Source: Albula goreensis (Eukaryota > Chordata > Actinopteri > Albuliformes > Albulidae). From it: a DNA stretch of 64,000 bases. Shown here piece after piece: positions 60,890 through 64,000 of the stretch (its first letter is position 1; every line of letters begins with the position of its first letter). The notes below the pieces were generated by a model, which did not search any database, was not told the origin of the DNA, and saw nothing but the letters and a program-made list of their open reading frames with translations. The translations under genes and the position numbers were made by a program. The stretch lies in contig CM040746.1 in the NCBI GenBank assembly GCA_022829145.1, positions 35,742,212 to 35,806,211 on the forward strand. Direction: 5' to 3'.

Positions 60890-61325
60890 TTGGGGGCCTC
60901 TGAATGGCCCGTAGGATAAATTGCTGCTAAAGTCCTGAGGTCAGGGGTTCGATTCCCAGCTTCGCCATTCCCGGCCAGGTCCCATTGGCGAGGCAACAAT
61001 TAGCCATCCTCGCCGGGGTTTGATATGGGTTGGTTGGCCTAACTCCCGTTGGCCTCATCACAATAGAGCTCTCCTTGTCATGCTTGGGCGCCTGTGGCAG
61101 CACGAACCAACTGTGCACTGACTACATCTTCCTCCGACGTCATAGGCAGCGTGCGGTTGGTGGTGTGGCCGCAACGTGAAAAGAAGCGAGAGCATCGTCA
61201 CGTGAATCAGAGGAGTCACATGTTCAGCTTCTCCTTCCACAGCTGTCAGGGTGAGTGCTGCGGTGAGGTCAACAAGTTCAGTTGAACATTCGGGTTGGGA
61301 AAAATCCAGATAAATTTAAAAAAAA
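60890..61325 (+). repeat. tRNA-derived SINE with A and B boxes and A-rich tail
   Basis: A-box-like 'tgaatggcccgtagg' (60901-60915) lies before a canonical B box, GGTTCGATTCC (60946-60956), at tRNA-like spacing. The body contains 'cctccgacgtcataggcagc' and 'gtgaaaagaagcgagagc', words typical of a fish SINE body. It ends in 'aaatttaaaaaaaa' at about 61325. A clear target-site duplication was not found. The 63-aa and 60-aa frames are internal to it. Confidence 0.75.
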
Positions 61326-61729
61326 TGCATGTGTTATCCCCCAAAATTATCTACTTTTGCAATGTTTCCATTGCCACACACAATAGCTGAATAGAGGCAT
61401 ACTAACAAAAAAGCCATGACATCAGGGAATTACTATAGTACACATGGTATCCAGCACCCCTTTCTTTCTTATCTGACAGACACTGATGTTGAATGTTTAG
61501 GGCGTAACACACAGTACTTTCCTTTTTCAAATTCCGTAGTGCGATGGGGCGTGATAACTTAGTCTGCTCTCAGCAGAGTGTTTTTTTTTTCTTCCTCCTC
61601 TTTTAGTTCAGACAGGATGACGCAGTACTGAAGCGGTTCCCGTTGAATACCTGATGGCCGATGTCTAATTGGACCAGCAGTGATCTCTGTCAGCCGCCCC
61701 TCCTCCCTGCTCCTCTGCTCTGCTGGCAG

Positions 61730-61993
61730 CCCTCAAATGAGTCTGGTCTCTCCTCTCCTCCGTCTGCCACTGGGAAACAGATAAAAGCCCCTCCAAACAG
61801 ACCTGTTCCCTTCCATCAGCGCCACAGCCGAATCAAACGGCTCACCCTCTCCCCATCGGGGCCTGATGGAGCACAGCAGGGTGGCACCCTGGCTATCTGC
61901 CTCGGGGGCACAGACAACATGAAGCACATCAATGCCAAGAGCAAGCAGAACAAGCTGCCCTATTCTGGGGTCAAGAAAAATTACTCTAAATAT
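61730..61993 (+). CDS. Candidate internal coding exon of an unrecognised gene
   Basis: The strongest protein-coding signal in the window. A pyrimidine-rich tract (61691-61727) leads to an AG acceptor at 61728-61729, and a GTAAGT donor starts at 61994. The exon is 264 bp, 88 codons, phase 0 at both ends, and fully open. Codon use is of the coding type (AAG, CAG, CTG, ATC, AAC, GCC), in contrast to AT-rich flanks. The peptide starts PSNESGLSSPPSATGKQIKA, has a basic stretch HQRHSRIKRL, a small-residue turn (GGTLAICLGG), and a lysine-rich end NAKSKQNKLPYSGVKKNYSK. There is no signal peptide, transmembrane segment or domain I know; it reads like a disordered, basic segment. An alternative start is the ATG at 61661, but an in-frame stop just upstream (61652) and the better acceptor favour an internal exon. 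No partner exon was identified with certainty. I cannot name the gene. Confidence 0.5.
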
Positions 61994-62314
61994 GTAAGTC
62001 ACAATGAAAAAAGAAACTGTATGCGCGCGAGTGTGTTTGTGTGTGTGTCAGTTGGGGGTTAGGTCGAGTGGTAAGATGCATAGGGAAAGAAAATGGTGCT
62101 TTTATGGTATTTCACATTTAAATTGCTGGGACAAACAGTCAGTGGGGAATCTTTAGTCTGATAAACATGGGAGGCAAATAATAACATAAGGTATATGGAT
62201 GCAGTTTGCTGTTAATGTACAGGTTTTGTCAAGGATTCCCAAATGGTATAATCTCAAAACCTCCTGTAGCTGAGAACACCCCTCCCCCCCCCGCCGTTTG
62301 GTTTTCTTTATTCA

Positions 62315-62581
62315 GTGTCCACTACATGCAGGGATTGTTCATCAGTACGTGGAGCAGTCATGCTGACAGATTGTAATGATGTCAGTGCAGAGGGCAAAAT
62401 AAATGTTCACCAAGGCTCCATTTTGGGACATTTGCTGGCATATATCTATATGTTGAAGATACTGTCATTTACATGTGTTCTGGAATATGCTATAATTGAG
62501 CTACAGGCTGTATACGAGCCACTGCAGGCTGCTCTGTTTCAGTTTAAACTGGTTTTAAAAGCTCAGAAAAAAAAGAAATAG
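62315..62581 (+). pseudogene. LINE reverse-transcriptase fragment
   Basis: The frame contains QGSILGHLLAYIY (QGSILG at 62411-62428), the conserved 'VPQGSxLGPLLFxIY' block of non-LTR retrotransposon reverse transcriptase. About 30 residues on comes LQAVYEPLQAALFQFKLVLK, matching the 'LQxxFxxLQxALxxLKLVLNxxKTK' region of fish LINEs of the CR1/L2/Jockey kind. The catalytic YADD between them is not intact: the tract reads CVLEYAII. The preceding 'N-DVSAEGKINV' fits the segment before the VPQG block. No endonuclease, 5' part or tail was found, so this is a short, dead fragment, transcriptionally parallel to the candidate exon 320 bp upstream. Clade not settled. Confidence 0.65.
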
Positions 62582-63216
62582 ATGTTTTTTTTTAGAGCCA
62601 TTAAACATTAGAGGGTTCAATTATTGAAAGGTTGTCCAAGAGCATATCATTAAGTGACAAGCTTATCCTTCAAAGTGCACATTGATAAAGTAGCTGAAGC
62701 TGAAATTGAAATTAAATCTTATTTTTTAGGTCTCAAATGGGAAATGTTTTAAGTTGAATTTTCTGTTTGTATGGTGATGTTTTGTATTTGCATGCAGCCT
62801 CATTTTTCTTGCATGGATTTGATTTAAATTTATTTGCATTATTATCACTGTCGACATAAAATTTCTTAAACCAGTGGTACTCTTCATTGAATGGGCAACT
62901 TGACCTCAATGACCTCTTGAATAATTGGCATGGTATTTTTTGTAAACTCCCATCCTATCTGTCAATACTATAATTATATATAGTTATTAGCTTCAATCCA
63001 CAAGGTACTTGTTGTGTTAAATTTTCCCACTGTCACAGACAATGCAAAAAGACTATTATGTGCCACAGGTGTGGAAAAATCTGCAAGACAATTTTAATAT
63101 CCTTATATTACTTTAATATCTTTAGTCGAAATACTGTATTTTACCCGTTTAAAAAGTGTACATCATAGGATATTACATACAGTAATTGACTTTGTAAAAG
63201 GGATAGTCTTATTTAA

Positions 63217-63390
63217 ATGAAGGTTAATAGTGACGATACAAAGAAGAAAGAAGCAGAGGAAGAAGAGAATGAAGAACAAGAACAAGAGGAGAAAGAAGAT
63301 GGAGACAGAATAGAAGCAGTAAATCACAACGTCATAATATCACGGATATACTTAAAACATGTAGCAACACAGCTCAGTTTGAATATTTAA
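63217..63390 (+). other. Purine-rich tract with a 57-codon frame; not called a gene
   Basis: A run of about 75 purine-dominated bases (63239-63312) reads, from the ATG at 63217, as a Glu/Lys/Gln-rich peptide (KKKEAEEEENEEQEQEEKED) ending at a TAA at 63388. It lacks splice or promoter context, and the same composition arises from any GAA/GAG-rich tract. Listed so that it is not mistaken for an acidic-domain exon. Confidence 0.5.
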
Positions 63391-63529
63391 TATTGACAAA
63401 GAAAGTAAAATTATGAACGATATGCTAACCAGACAAGGTTTATTTTAGCTGAAAGTCTACAATATACATTTAATGGAATATGGAGGCAGACAAAATAATC
63501 TTAAAAGGCAAATATTTCCTATTTTGTCA

Positions 63530-63568
63530 GGGACCCCTGGGATTCCTTCACAGAACCCCAGGGGTCCC
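63530..63568. repeat. Perfect inverted repeat, 12-bp arms, hAT-like end
   Basis: GGGACCCCTGGG (63530-63541), 15-nt spacer, CCCAGGGGTCCC (63557-63568), exact reverse complements. The right arm plus 'ccaaactcag' resembles the CAGGGGTCCCCAAAC terminus of hAT elements, so this may be the remnant of a hAT end or a very short palindromic derivative. Confidence 0.85.
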
Positions 63569-63641
63569 CAAACTCAGTTTTTGCAACCCGTAGGCTATAT
63601 CATTGTAGCAAGCTCCAGGTGCTCTCTTCTGCTTTCCTTTT

Positions 63642-63797
63642 AGGTTTGCCACACAGAGACTGGCGAGGAACCCGGGTAAAAAGACAGGAGTGTTCCCTTG
63701 GTTCAGTGTTGAGCAATTGTGTAACGCTGATAGAGCCAGTGGGAGTTGAGCATCTAAACAGCAGTGAATTCCCTTTTGAGGACGATGAACAGGGTCA
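63642..63797 (+). CDS. Weak candidate exon
   Basis: 'ctctcttctgctttcctttt' followed by AG (to 63641) is a good acceptor, and 'gggtcag' followed by GTGCGT at 63798 a fair donor. The stretch between is open in one frame and ends SSEFPFEDDEQGQ, which looks protein-like. That frame needs one base from the preceding exon, whereas the candidate exon at 61730-61993 ends at phase 0, so the two do not join in this frame. Read in phase 0 it meets a stop after 11 codons and would be a terminal exon. The evidence is thin. Confidence 0.2.
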
Positions 63798-64000
63798 GGT
63801 GCGTAGTAGAGACACATTGCGAATGGAAGGCATTTTGAAATCTGAAACGCTCATCAGTTCTACAGTGACAGCAATGTTAAGGAGCTTGATGAGGGGAATT
63901 TGTGAAAGAAACTTTGAGTTTTCCAATTAGTCTGAAACTTTGAATTTCTGTGGGGACAGAGTAACAGTATGTGAGTGTTTATTGTGGTTTGTGTTCTCAT

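Noticed and set aside
60946-60956. Canonical tRNA B box as a sign of a real tRNA gene
   Set aside because: The cloverleaf cannot be closed, and the sequence continues into a SINE body with an A-rich tail.
63217-63390. Acidic Lys/Glu-rich 57-codon frame as a small gene or exon
   Set aside because: Any purine tract gives this peptide; no splice or promoter evidence.

Overview
This is eukaryotic DNA, and the repeats point to a ray-finned (teleost-type) fish. The window is AT-rich and full of long TG/CA and TA microsatellites. It carries several copies of a tRNA-headed SINE whose tail is the familiar fish 'gcatttagcagacgct / ttatccaaagcgacttac' motif, plus a small hAT element and Tc1/mariner and LINE relics. 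The species cannot be told from the sequence alone.

No complete protein-coding gene is visible. Most long open frames are artefacts: TG/CA arrays read as VCVC or HTHT, the TA arrays, and a 36-bp minisatellite at 58.06-58.29 kb that stays open because 36 is a multiple of 3. The one stretch with coding character and matching splice sites is a candidate exon at 61730-61993 on the + strand: 88 codons, phase 0 at both ends, GTAAGT donor. I do not recognise the protein. The window is therefore best read as intergenic or large-intron DNA running into part of a gene at its right end.

Left third (0-25 kb): dinucleotide arrays, a run of fish repeats at 2.5-3.6 kb, a G-run tract at 5.2 kb, a CpG-rich patch at 6.3-7.0 kb, SINEs at 7.05, 9.5 and 16.7 kb, a candidate terminal-inverted-repeat transposon at 16.9-17.8 kb, and a hAT MITE at 24.19-24.46 kb with a perfect 8-bp target duplication. 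Middle (25-50 kb): an old tandem duplication of a ~300-bp unit at 27.6-28.25 kb, a Tc1/mariner transposase relic at 33.0-33.5 kb, and many islands of balanced-composition, non-coding DNA that look like vertebrate conserved regulatory elements. Right third (50-64 kb): a degenerate U2 snRNA copy at 51.21 kb, the 36-bp minisatellite, two related SINE-like insertions at 60.2-61.3 kb, the candidate exon, and a LINE reverse-transcriptase fragment at 62.3 kb.

The regulatory-element calls rest on composition and motif texture only. They need cross-species alignment, which I could not run. I found no convincing new biological system. The observations most worth a second look are the unidentified exon, the duplicated 300-bp unit, the U2 copy with a re-paired stem IIb, and the run of candidate regulatory islands.
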